A DNA stretch of 64,000 nt from Rhyzopertha dominica. Lineage: Eukaryota; Arthropoda; Insecta; Coleoptera; Bostrichidae. Every line of letters starts with the position of its first letter. The stretch's first letter is position 1. Below, piece by piece: positions 22,926 to 33,640 of this stretch. The stretch lies in assembly GCA_025024175.1 (NCBI GenBank), contig QCXZ01000003.1, forward strand, positions 34,000,257 through 34,064,256, read 5' to 3'. The notes under the pieces are model-generated. The model was not told the origin of the DNA and ran no database searches. It saw only the letters and a program-made list of their open reading frames with translations. A program made the position numbers and the translations under genes.

Positions 22926-23258
22926 GTGTATTGTTCTTCTTCACTTTCGTTGTTACATATTCCGAATATCCAACGCTCGCAGTTAACACAGCAAATCCAG
23001 TCCGGTCCCTCGTAATTTTTACAATTCGTGGAACATATATCACACAAATTTGAAGTCCGCATTCTTTGTGGCCCCCTTTGATTGCTTTCTAGGTGTAGGT
23101 TCTGTTGCAGGCACCATTTCAGGTTCTTATTCCGGTTGTTGATCAGATGGTTGCTCCGGTGCTTCTTGCAGAATTTCTGTTTGTAAGCCTTTTGCCTGGT
23201 TCCACTCTCTTTCCTCGTTTTGGTTTGGGCTTACTTGACGCATTTCTGTTAGAATACC
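22919..23258 (-). pseudogene. Cys-rich PHD-like C-terminal tail, possibly of a pogo/CENP-B-type transposase
   Basis: On the minus strand, a segment with Gln, Glu and Pro-rich residues and TPRKQSKG (near 23070-23110) is followed, one frame over, by CDICSTNC, then WICCVNCERW and GIC, ending in a stop at 22919. The spacing of cysteines and tryptophans resembles the PHD-like zinc cluster found at the C-terminus of many insect pogo/Tigger-type DDE transposases. Phe replaces the expected His. One in-frame stop lies near 23125 and a frameshift near 23055. Upstream sequence on this strand passes into copy B, where a pyrimidine tract and CAG could be an acceptor. A fragment of a host zinc-finger gene is an alternative. 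Confidence 0.4.
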
Positions 23259-23260
23259 TA

Positions 23261-24269
23261 TGTCGCATTGCTGAAGGATGTTAAATAATTTAAAAAGAAA
23301 ATTATATAGGCTGCAGTATGGTAAGCTGCTAGGTCAACGGTGCAGACATGTATAATTTAATCCTTCTGCTATAGCAACATTGTGTCGACTTTGAGATCAA
23401 CTGGAATACTGCATTTTAATCCACATGTTTATACCCTCTTAACAAAGCAATTAAAACGAAGCTAGAAAAACAACCGAAATTATTTCTCAGATGTAAAATT
23501 CTGATTGCTATGGACTCGAAAGCCTCATTGAAGGAATACGATTTATCGTGTTGAAAACGCCATTTTACCAGTGCAGACGCCATCAGAAAGAGCTTGTGAC
23601 AAACTGAACGACGAATAGTTTATATGGGGTTTATAAAGACTCAGACAATAGAAGACTCAAATAAGCAAATAACCTAGGTTGAGAGGTAGTATATAGTTTA
23701 TTTTATTTATTTCGTGTGTTATACTCTACCTTTTTCATCTGTTCCTTTACAACGTTTAAATGTATTTTGTTATGCTAATACTTGTTACTCATTGGCATTT
23801 TCTGCATAACCTCGCACGTTCATCAAGCTGAAACAATAGCTCACACTGAATTATTCATAACTCCTTGGTTAGGTATACCATGGGTGAAACACTTGCAGGA
23901 AGTGCTGTACTGTGAACAGCCATGTTTCAAAGTAAATTGGAAGGCTAAATCTGTTATAGTGAATCGGAAATAATGCAGTCTCTATATTCTATATTATTAT
24001 TTCTTTATCCAGTAATTCAATTAATGTTCATCTGATTAACTTTCAGCATGAATTTGAAATTTATTTGCTGATAAATCTGTCGCGTCAAATAAAACATGTA
24101 GCTTACACTAAATATATTCTTAACGGGCAAAGATACTGTTGAGCCTTTCTATATAGCCCCTACCATACATAATTAACAGATCTTTTTGTGTAATGCTTTT
24201 TGCAATGCAAATCGAGAAGGATGTTCTGTTCTGCCTTCGACCAATAAAATTAATCTGTAGAACAAAGTA
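23261..24269. other. Unassigned AT-rich sequence (copy B of 1-1009)
   Basis: Same content as the start of copy A. Open frames such as 23782-23973 are broken in copy A. Confidence 0.4.
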
Positions 24270-24740
24270 GACCAGTGACGGTCGCAAGCAATCAAGGGAC
24301 GTGGATTGGACGTTAAAAACTTCGAACCAAGACAGAGACTTGTTCTAAATTACGCAATCAAGACAGCCCATTGGAGTCTAGCTGGCACAGGGCGTGTCCT
24401 TCCTGCTTTAATTACTAACCGGCAACATTATCTTCATGTCCAGAGCGTGCGCCCAAACCGACCCAAACAACTGCCAATTAAAACATCACGCCCGTTTTAC
24501 GTAATGAGGCCGTACTGTAAGCGGCAATTCCGACACTGAAATTGATTGCTTTCGTTAATTAACCCGCTTCCGAATTGCCGGGGCCGTAGCGAGCCAGCGC
24601 CGGTCCCGGTAATGATTTTAGGACCCATCTGCGTTATAAACGGCGTAACGACTTCGAGTCGCGGCCAGGGCCGGATGCAGCGAAATACAAGAGCTAGGCG
24701 GCAACTTGAGGGAAATCTTTCCATTTGTTGCGTTCAGTTT
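24270..24740. other. GC-richer block (copy B of 1010-1480)
   Basis: CpG-containing segment without a convincing gene. Here open frames run on both strands (24306-24539, 24546-24821 +, 24497-24724 -), overlapping each other. This is typical of GC-rich noncoding DNA rather than of a gene. Confidence 0.35.
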
Positions 24741-25261
24741 CCTTGCTACAACGATAAATTGGGTTTCCTAAACGGAATATTTGTAGACGTTTTTTTTGGT
24801 CATATCACTAAAAGTATGTAATTTCTTGAAGATTCTTCTGTGGACAATCTATAATCAACTGCAGACTCTCATCATTCTGATAAAAATATCTACATCTACC
24901 AAAAACGTTAAACACAAATATATTAAGCATTAAATATTCAAATAAACTTATTGACTACATTAACCAATACACATTTCACCATCATTTGTATTACCCTTAC
25001 ACATCATAATCAACATGCATATGGCACACAAATAAGAACACTTTTGTGGTTCCAATTACATGTTTCATTTGATAATTACTTATATAATGGGTGCTTTTAA
25101 AGCATCATACAACTTCCGATCGCGATGCTCCTTGACATCAGCTGCCAGTTTGCGTCCTATTACTGACATTTATATTATTTCATATATTCACGCTTGAACA
25201 ATTGCCATCAAATCACAAAGAAAATGTATAAAAAACGAATAACTACTTTGTGAATTTTACG

Positions 25262-25680
25262 GGACACAAAATCGTCGCATTGCGACCTACTCTCTGGAGT
25301 CTACAGGATGTTAGAGCACCAATCCGCCGAAGAAGTGTGCGTACTGAAGAGAATACTGCCGCTGTAACATTAAAAACTAAAAATTATCGATTTTTCGACG
25401 ATTAAAGCAATTGGAGCTTAGTTCGTCCACTTCGTGGAAAATTTTACGTAAAGGTCTTGGGGTATACCCATATAAAATCAACTTGCGCAGGACATAAAGC
25501 CACAACGCCATTACTTGCGTTGTCTTTCGCTGATTCGGTTTGAGGACACTTGCAATCTGACAGTTGTTTTATCGAAAATTTATGTTCAGCGACGAAACTA
25601 ATTTTTGACCCCTGAAAAAGCTTGCCGCTCATGCTAGCGAAACGATAGGAAACAACTCCAACCGACGACGGCCTTTAGAC
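25262..25680 (+). pseudogene. Degraded IS630/Tc1-type (DDE_3) transposase fragment (copy B)
   Basis: Same landmarks as in copy A: the RRSVRTEEN segment at about 25325-25360, the HTH-like SWKILRKGLGVYPYKI segment at about 25430-25480, and FSDETNF at about 25585-25605 followed by a stop. It lacks 21 bases present in copy A at a CGTC direct repeat. That loss is a multiple of three but cannot restore a protein, because other frameshifts remain. Confidence 0.72.
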
Positions 25681-25959
25681 CGGAATCAGGACAACAGTTG
25701 ATCACCTAGCCCTTAACCAATTCGTTAAATGAAGGTGTGTCGGCAATTTATGTAGAAAGGTTACAATGAAAGAAGACAAACTGAAATTCAGCAATACTTT
25801 ATATTTCAACATATCTTCATTCTACACCTTTTTCGTATTTTTGAATAAAAAAAGTCGCTAGGTGCTAAATAGGAACTTTATGGTGGTTGACATAGTTCTG
25901 TAAATACGCAATCTTTGACAATATCTTCAACGTTTCGAACTTTGTAAACCCTGAAATTG

Positions 25960-26290
25960 TTATGCAATTGTAATTTCTTTGAAGAATCCACACGTTGTTT
26001 TCTATGCACACCCTCTTGACATACCTGTATATTCAATATCTAAAACGATTGTTGCCATCACCTTTTTCCGTAAAGATTGTCTTGACCTTTTTGGTCGGAG
26101 GGGGGTCCCTATGAACTCACTGCATGGATTCTCTTTTGGTATACCGGGTCCCAGTAATAAACCCATCTCAAGACAATACCTAGGCAATAACAGAGATCTT
26201 CAACCGTTTATCTTAAAAAAGTTAATTTTTTAACTTGTTAAATATTTTCTGCAATGCGTGCTTCAAACTGGTCAACTAGATATCGGATCA
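25960..26290 (-). pseudogene. Mariner-type transposase fragment (copy B)
   Basis: Minus-strand KKVMATI (about 26045-26070) and WVYYWDP (26146-26165) as in copy A. The open frame is longer here (26002-26187). The catalytic Asp before W is missing in both copies. Confidence 0.62.
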
Positions 26291-27174
26291 TCCTGTAAAA
26301 AGTATACGACCTCCACTCGCTTCAAAGACTATTGCCGTCTTTTGCTAAAAAATATCACACTGCTGTGCCCCAATCAGTTTGACTCAAGTTTCAACACAAA
26401 CTTCTTCGCTGAACTATTATGAATGCTATGAATCCAAAATGAATCAATTTCGATCTCATTGCAAATATAGGTACAAGAGTTTAAACTAAGTAAACTGGCG
26501 GAATCATACACGGATGCATTAAGAAATGATTACCTAAGGAAGAATGATAGTTGATTATATGCGTATTTTAATATTTCTATTACTCCTTAGCTTGAATACC
26601 TTTCAGGCAGCCCTAGACAACAATTGTAGCGATTTGCAGGAGAAACAGTAAACACCCGAATGAATCATTTTACCTTTGTTAAAATCAGACCCGAAGAAAT
26701 GTTAGATAAAAGGTAAAACGATTTTTAAGCATTAAACGAAATTTCGTCAACAAAATTAAGAGAGTACTAGGTTTTATAGTGGAAAGGAGCTAAGGTAATT
26801 ACATGCGTGAAAAAAATATTAAGTTAATCGTTACTTTAACTAGGAATTTTATTAATGCACAATTACGTCATACAAGATTATAGTAACTTCTAATGGACTT
26901 TTAATATGTTTTGTTATAAACATTATCCATACTCTTCCTAAATTATACACACGAAGCAGTTTGGATGAACGAAGCGTCCTTTGCTGGGTGTTATTCTTCT
27001 ACACAATACATCATTAAAGATACAGCTTCGCTAAAAGAGAACATTTGCGAAATTATGGAACATCAAGTCTTTGTATAAATCTATATTATAAATAATTTCG
27101 TGTCTATGTAGTAATTTCCACATTAAAATTCCCCTTTTATTTAGGTTAATTTAGTTTAAACTAAGTTTCCAATA
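26291..27174. other. Unassigned AT-rich sequence (copy B of 3021-3925)
   Basis: Same content as copy A. The open frame seen there at 3085-3309 is disrupted. Confidence 0.35.
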
Positions 27175-27543
27175 GCTTGCGCAGAAAGGGCTAGTCCGGT
27201 CCTGGCAGCAGCCCTGAGCATTCCTTTCTCATCTGCACCAGGATCTTTAAAAAGGACGAGAGTACATAGGCGTTGGACGCAGGCGCTTAAATATACGTCG
27301 ATAACATAGCTCTGCATGTATTATATTTTTAAATGTGACCGGAATAACAACCTTAAGAAAACAATGGTATTCATTTATGCGCAAAATCGGTTTCTGCGAG
27401 TTCGGGTTGGAACTGTGCGGCTGCAGGGCTTCTCCGCACCGCAAATTTCCATTTTAACGGCGTTTTCTCGTTTCATAAAGCTTCACGTGAACTTGGGCAA
27501 TATGACTGTTGGGATCGGGATCAGATGAATTTACAAGGCAGGA
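27175..27543. other. Well-preserved block (copy B of 3926-4295)
   Basis: Nearly base-identical to copy A. The plus-strand frame 27316-27528 encodes the same 70 residues. No family recognised. Confidence 0.35.
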
Positions 27544-29470
27544 GAAAAAATTTTTAGACACTTAAATGAGATGCTGGAACTCGAATAAGATGAAGTATGC
27601 CATTTGAGCTAACTGAAATTGGTGTTTCTTAGTTACGGCTTGCTTAATATTGCGTATTATAATGTGATGTAACCTAGGTATACTGTACGGCACTACTATC
27701 CGGAAGTAGAGCGGTTAAAGAGGAAACACTAGTCTTGCGTGTAGCCCCCTACTGCTATCGTAAAGGACGGTACCGAATGCGCATTTGAATTAAACCATTA
27801 CGCTTATTCAAAAGTCGCAATGCAATTTTGCAAGATAACCACTACTTTTGATTAAAGTGTATATATATTATAAGTGTATATTAACCCACCTACCAAAGCG
27901 TATCACCTCATAATCTCAAATTGCAGCTCTAATCTGTGGTATTATATTATGCGGGTATATTTTTACAAACGAAGCTATTTTTTATGCTTGGCTTATTTAT
28001 AACCCTTAAATGAAAAAAAAAACAAACAAACAAAACTAGGGAACTAATGTTCACTTAAATATAGTCAATTCCTCATAGCATACGTTCGCAAATAACTAAA
28101 CCTTTATGTTTTCCACAAAGAATTCCGATAGAAGTGCAAGACATAAAGTCGCTTTTCTTCAAATACAATTTACTCTTTTTTTTCAATGATACTTAGGTTT
28201 AATTGCTTTCAGACAATGACGTTTACGTTTGGTTAAGTTACAAAGATCCTCGTACGCGACTTCAATTCTTTTTAAAGTGTCAATTAATTGCTATACTTTC
28301 AGATTAATTACTATTACATAATAATATTAGTCTGATATGAATTATCGTTATAAGCACAAACAAGTAAAAAACTCTCAAGTTGCTATTATATCTAACTACT
28401 GTGGCAGATGACTACTCTTTTTATTCTAGATCCTTTTCGGTGTCCTATTGTTGTTTTGATTTTCATTGCAGCAGAACATTAAGAATAAAATCATTGTAGT
28501 TGATATAGCCATATATGTAATAACCTCTATAACCGATAATTGTCTATCTCTGCAATGCAGTTCAAGCGAAGCGCAGCTCTTAGAGAGAGAAGAATAGGTT
28601 TCTTGTCTCTAGCGTTCGGATAAATATATAAAACGCATGCTTAAAAGTTGCGCGCTACAAACTTAAAACTCGAAAGAACTTATAAGTAATCCACAACCAA
28701 AATCAGCAACATTAACAAACAACACGAAAAACACATGGAGACCATTTGTACATATATTTCGAGGTTAAAAGTTCGACAATAAACAGTTGACAATTACGAC
28801 ATGACGCTGTTGACGCATGCGTATGCATCACCTCTAAGATGATGAGAGAGAAAGCAACAGAAAAAGCATATACCTAAGTCTTTAAGAGAAAGACGGTCGG
28901 CCTCACTTTGTAGCATACGTTGTCGGTATATAGGTTATAATACGTATATGGATATAGTACACGGTGTTCCACTATGGCGTCTTTGAAGATGAAAAGTGGA
29001 AATAAATGCAAGATATCTATATTTGTATAAATTCACAATTAATAATTAAAGGGCTTTGCCGCATTTTAATAAAAGCATACTTAATTTAAGGATTGGTCCT
29101 TCTAATATCATCCATTAATTAAAATATATTTACCCGTTTAAAAGTTGTGAAATAAAAACGTAAGAAGTTACAGCTGCAAGTTGATCAACAATAATAGTTA
29201 AGTATTTCCAATCACATTACATCATCTTAAAGAGCCTAGCTAAAAGTCTACAAAAACTGGGGAGTAGGTATACTGTCTTTCCAATTTAGGGGTTTAAGCA
29301 ATTTCATATCAAGGCGTGACTATTTTACTATAACTATAAGCTATCCACAATGCTTGATAACCGATTGATTTTGAATTCTCCTCCATCCCATTATGAAAAA
29401 GGTTGCAGGTTATCACTTTAGCAGACAGCGAAGGGAGATCGAAGACTGACCAACAAGTGTGGTAGCTTGT
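27544..29470. other. Unassigned AT-rich sequence (copy B of 4296-6224)
   Basis: No gene recognised. Confidence 0.4.
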
Positions 29471-29947
29471 ATTAACACCAGGGTTGGCAAAAACATGTTT
29501 TTAAATTATATATATTCTTATGAAAATCATTAATACATTCCACAGTACTGATAATTTCATGCGACTACGGTCGACTTTTATAAAAGCGTTGACAGAAAAG
29601 AAATATTTTCATTCAACGATAAGAGATCTCGCATTTGCGCTTTATCCATAATACAAGTATGTATTTATTCTGGATAGAGTACTGAAGAAAACTTCGCAGA
29701 AAACTCCAATCAGATCTCTATTGTCTTAAGCCAGTCTTTAACACCTTCATCAACACGATGGATAGACGCAAAACCACCAGACCATGCTGTACGGGGGCAT
29801 CTGTTGACCATATGTCCAATTGTTTGGAGGGGATCTCCACATTCACAAGAAGGGTTGATAGATGAATCCCATTTATTAAGAAAAAACTTGCATTTCCCAT
29901 GACCAGTGCGAAGGCGATTCAGAGTGACCCAATACCTTCTTGGGAGG

Positions 29948-29977
29948 TCAGGTCAGGTCAGGTCAGGTCAGGTCAGG
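29948..29977 (+). repeat. (TCAGG)6 pentamer array (copy B)
   Basis: Six units against eight in copy A, in the same place within the non-LTR ORF2 tail. Confidence 0.95.
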
Positions 29978-31350
29978 TTCCTGCTACCTCTTCCGTAGGA
30001 TCGTCTATGGGCTGCTGATTGAATATATCATGTTTCTTAACTTGCCAAACAGAACACGATGCATCTTAAATGGTATAAGGAGCACGAAGGAAATCTTCTG
30101 TCCACAGAGGTTTTCTAGAAGTTAGCCGAGTTGTAGGTAGCTCTTGCAGATCTCGGGAAATCAGAAACTCATTAGGAGGTGATTGATATTTTTGCCAAGC
30201 TTTATATGTAGCAAACTGGCTGCGAATCTCCGGAGGAGCAATGTTTGAAAGAATCGGAAGCCAAGGTAATGGAGTTGACTTAATTGTTCCAGTGATTAGT
30301 CGCATTGCAGTATTTAACTGAGTGTCAATTTTTCCTGTGTGATGACTGTTTTTCCAAACAGAACAGCAGTACTCAGCAGTGCTATAAAGCAAGGCAGTTG
30401 CAGAAGTACGGAGTACATTTGCATTTGCACCCCAACTTGTACCAGCAAGCTTATGCAGAATGTTATTTCAAGTCTGTAATTTTTTACTGACGTTTTCTAG
30501 ATGTTTCTTGTACGTTGGAGACGTGTCTAGGGTCACTCCAAGGTATGTTTAAGAATTATGTTATTTTACATACCTTGAAGCTGTTTCCTCTTTTGGTGAT
30601 TGTTGAGATGAAAGCAAGTTACTTCTGTCTTCAATGGATTAGGGCACAAGCGCCAGGTTTTAAAATATCAATTGATAATCTCGATGTCACTTGAAAGGTT
30701 TTGTTCAAGTACAGAAAAGTCTTTACTTTGCAAAGCCAATGCCATGTCGTCTGCATACACAAATTTTCATAATTGAGTTGCTGGAAGGCCACTTATGTAA
30801 AGGTTGAAAAGAATAGGCGACAGAACCGATCCTTGTGGAAGACCATTATTCAAAATCCTGAATTTGCTACTTTTTTCTCCCAAAAACACTCTGAATTGAC
30901 GTTGGGATAGCATTCGCAGTCTTTCCACATTTCAGAGTATTAAATAGTTTGAGGACCAATCCATCTTTCCAAACAGTATCGTAGGCCGCCGATAAGTCTA
31001 TGAACACTACTCCAGTTTTCAATCGTTTCTGGAAACCAACTTCAGCATATGTTGTTAGAGCCAAGACTTGGTCACGGCAACTTCTGTTCTTCCTAAAACC
31101 TGCTTGTTCCTTCGGGAGTGAGTCTTCAATAATAGGACCTATTCTCTGGTAGAGTAGTTTTTCTAGTAGCTTGTAGCAGACGCTCAGGAGGGCAATGGGT
31201 CGGTAACTTCCTGCTTCATTTGGAGGTTTCTCAGGTTTTAAGACAGCAATTACCTTTGTTTTCTGAAACAAACTTGGAAGAGTACATGTATCTAAAATAT
31301 TATTATAGAACAATAACAACCATTTTAAAGCATTCGGTCCCAAGTTTTTC

Positions 31351-31510
31351 AAGAATTTGATATATCTACAGGATTTATGAGATATTTCTGTTTTTTTACA
31401 TATGCTTTTATATTTGTTATCTTCTTTAGATGGCACTCAGAGGGGATCTGCGCATCCTAAGAGTGCTGATAACATGTATTACTAAAGTTATAAATAAAAA
31501 AAAAAGAATT
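31351..31510 (+). mobile_element. A-tailed short retroposon insertion, copy B only
   Basis: AAGAATT at 31351-31357 is repeated at 31504-31510. Between them lie 146 bases, absent from copy A, ending in TAAATA followed by a run of A. A 7-bp target-site duplication plus a 3' A tail indicates LINE-mediated retroposition of a short RNA. I see no clear A or B box, so it may be a 5'-truncated LINE end rather than a tRNA-derived SINE. Confidence 0.8.
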
Positions 31511-31577
31511 CTGGGTAAATACCATCAAAACCAGTAGCTTTGCGGGTTTTCAGAGCACAAAACGTTTTAAACATGCA

Positions 31578-31654
31578 CTTTCATGCAGATTACTAGATAT
31601 ATTAGTGAAAATATATACGAGTAGATGGCGCAGAGCATAGCAGTTGTCTAAACA
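31578..31654. other. Copy-B-specific filler at the hAT right-end deletion
   Basis: About 75 bases, containing AGATGGCGCAGAG, replace the deleted hAT right end. A similar AGATGGCACTCAGAG string lies inside the nearby retroposon (31430-31445), so the filler may come from a related repeat. Confidence 0.5.
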
Positions 31655-33329
31655 GTACATCATCTCAGTTGTTAAAAAGCTGAAATATGTGTAATGTATA
31701 TTTTCATAGTATTTACCATCAAATACAAAGCACGAACTTGAAATAAGAAGCTGGTCAAATTTTCTTTGGGATATCTCCCGAACGTACTGCTATCGGATAA
31801 CTCATTTCCCGAATTCCAGAAATTAGATAGGTTGGGAAATTCGCACGAGAAAACCGCAATGTAAAACCTTTCACAAACAATTTGAACCACTACAATTTTA
31901 AGCGACTAAACAATCCAAAACTCTTACAAGAAAATCGGTCAAAACAATTGACATGATTACTGTCCAGAACCTACCAAACTCTCCAAAAAAGAATTACAGT
32001 ATATTTCAGTGATGGTAAAAAATGTTCCGGTCGAAACTTTTTTGTTATCACTGCCCATTAAGATCATGTTTGTAATGCTTGCGTGTATTAAGAGTTGAGT
32101 TTGTTCTGAATCGTCCTACGTAAATTTCACTTTATAAATTTGATTAACATTTGAACTGAAAGTAGGCAGTACTACCCTAGAAACGTGTTTTAATCTTTAA
32201 TGTAAACATGGATGCAAATGTATTATGACCTACACTTAATTATATTCTTAAAGTATAAATTTATCTAAAGGTTATAGAAGTAACATTTTTGAAGTTTATT
32301 TTGCAAGCCTTAACGCCACTTCAATTATTTGGATAGCTTTTCCTATTAATATGATTAATGGCCTTTGGAATTGTGAGATTTCCAAATACAGTTATTAATA
32401 ATTTTATGTAGGATAAATAATTAGGTATTCTATTTTATAAGGGATTGATAATTAATTGTTTGCCACTATTGCCAAATTATTATTACTATAAGATGTTTAA
32501 CGTTGAGGATGGAGTTACATTTTGGTACACTACCTTCGGTTTCATTAATTGTACTGTATGCGAGTCTTATGGACGTAGTAAGTTTCGATAGGCTGTTCGT
32601 AAAACAAATGTGGATGGTGCATAGGAACACTACACGATGACAACTAAATGCATTTATATTTTTAAATATAATGTATGCATAAGACATCCTATAAAATTGA
32701 TATATGATCAGGATTCATTTTAAACCAATTATTATTAAAGCGATATTTATTGTGCACGAAAACTTCGAGATAGCTACTGTTACCTAGTTTTACACATGTT
32801 AGTTGTACATGAAACCGATAAGCTTATAATATTCAATATCAAAATGTACATTGTGCCACAGAAACAAATTTTTCGTTCAAATCCGTTTAACTCTAACTCA
32901 ATAATTTATCGAAACCGTTGATAAGCAATTAAATCGTTCGGGAGTCACATCATTAAACAAACGCTCTCGTGTCTTTCGTGAAGATGGTACTTCTAGTCCC
33001 GTTTCGCGCCAGATTAGACCGCAGATCATTGTATGCCTGTTGTTAACCCCGCACCAATACCTGCACGAGAATAAATAAGTACTGATCAGAAAGGAAGAGA
33101 TATGTGGATATTCCCGCAAGCCCGTACTGCAACCAGAGGTACGAATGAGCGAACGCCTCGTGCCATTAAACGCCTATATTTCTGCCGGATAAAATAGAAG
33201 CTATGTAATCTGAATTTACCACATATTCATAAATAAATAAACTTGCATTCTCGTAACGACAGCTTACAGAATACCAGAAAAATTTGATTAAGGATCTATG
33301 CACATAGCAAAAGGAAGGCAAAAAACCAT
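31655..33329. other. Unassigned AT-rich sequence (copy B of 9011-10689)
   Basis: No gene recognised. The minus frame 32898-33119 is open only in copy B because copy A has an extra C. Confidence 0.4.
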
Positions 33330-33640
33330 TCAGTCTGTAGTATGTCTATACGCAGCCGACCAGACAGTGAGCAGACGTTCGAAGGTTAAGATCGAGAGGG
33401 CTGTTTCTCTGAGCAACTGACCAGAGGTTAGCTATAACTTGCGAGGTTACCTCGCAGCATATCGCGACTTATCTCGCCTTTGTTTTCTTGTCAACATAAT
33501 TTTTTGTTGTGAATGCATAAACAAAATATTTATATTGTCCCCTCGATTGGTTTTTTTCACGAGTGCGGACCGGATTTTTTTGCTTGCGGAATTTAATTTT
33601 TACCCGGGCCGTGGTCAGTTGAAATAAAGGTAAATCGTGA
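33330..33640. other. Moderately GC-rich block (copy B of 10690-11000)
   Basis: Same as copy A, including the splice-donor-like AAAGGTAAATCG near its end. Confidence 0.2.

Larger units (their letters stand above)
29710..31560 (-). pseudogene. 5'-truncated non-LTR reverse transcriptase (copy B)
   Basis: Same element as at 6465-8215, with the same truncation point and C-terminal Cys/His tail. Differences: a 16-base deletion near 30546 removes the KYFSPK segment before YLGVTLD, the pentamer array has six units, and a 146-bp insertion splits block 1 of the RT at 31358-31503. The first catalytic Asp (IDLSAAYD) and YADD remain readable. It cannot encode an active protein. Confidence 0.87.
29471..31654. 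mobile_element. hAT-like element remnant lacking its right end (copy B)
   Basis: The left target-site duplication ATTAACAC (29471-29478) and left TIR CAGGGTTGGC (29479-29488) are present, but the right TIR and right duplication found in copy A are gone. After 31560 the sequence jumps through ACGTTTTAAACATGCAC to about 75 bases with no counterpart in copy A and rejoins the shared flank at GTACAT (31655, matching 9011). The deletion therefore removed about 760 bases of copy-A-type sequence, including some flank. Confidence 0.8.
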
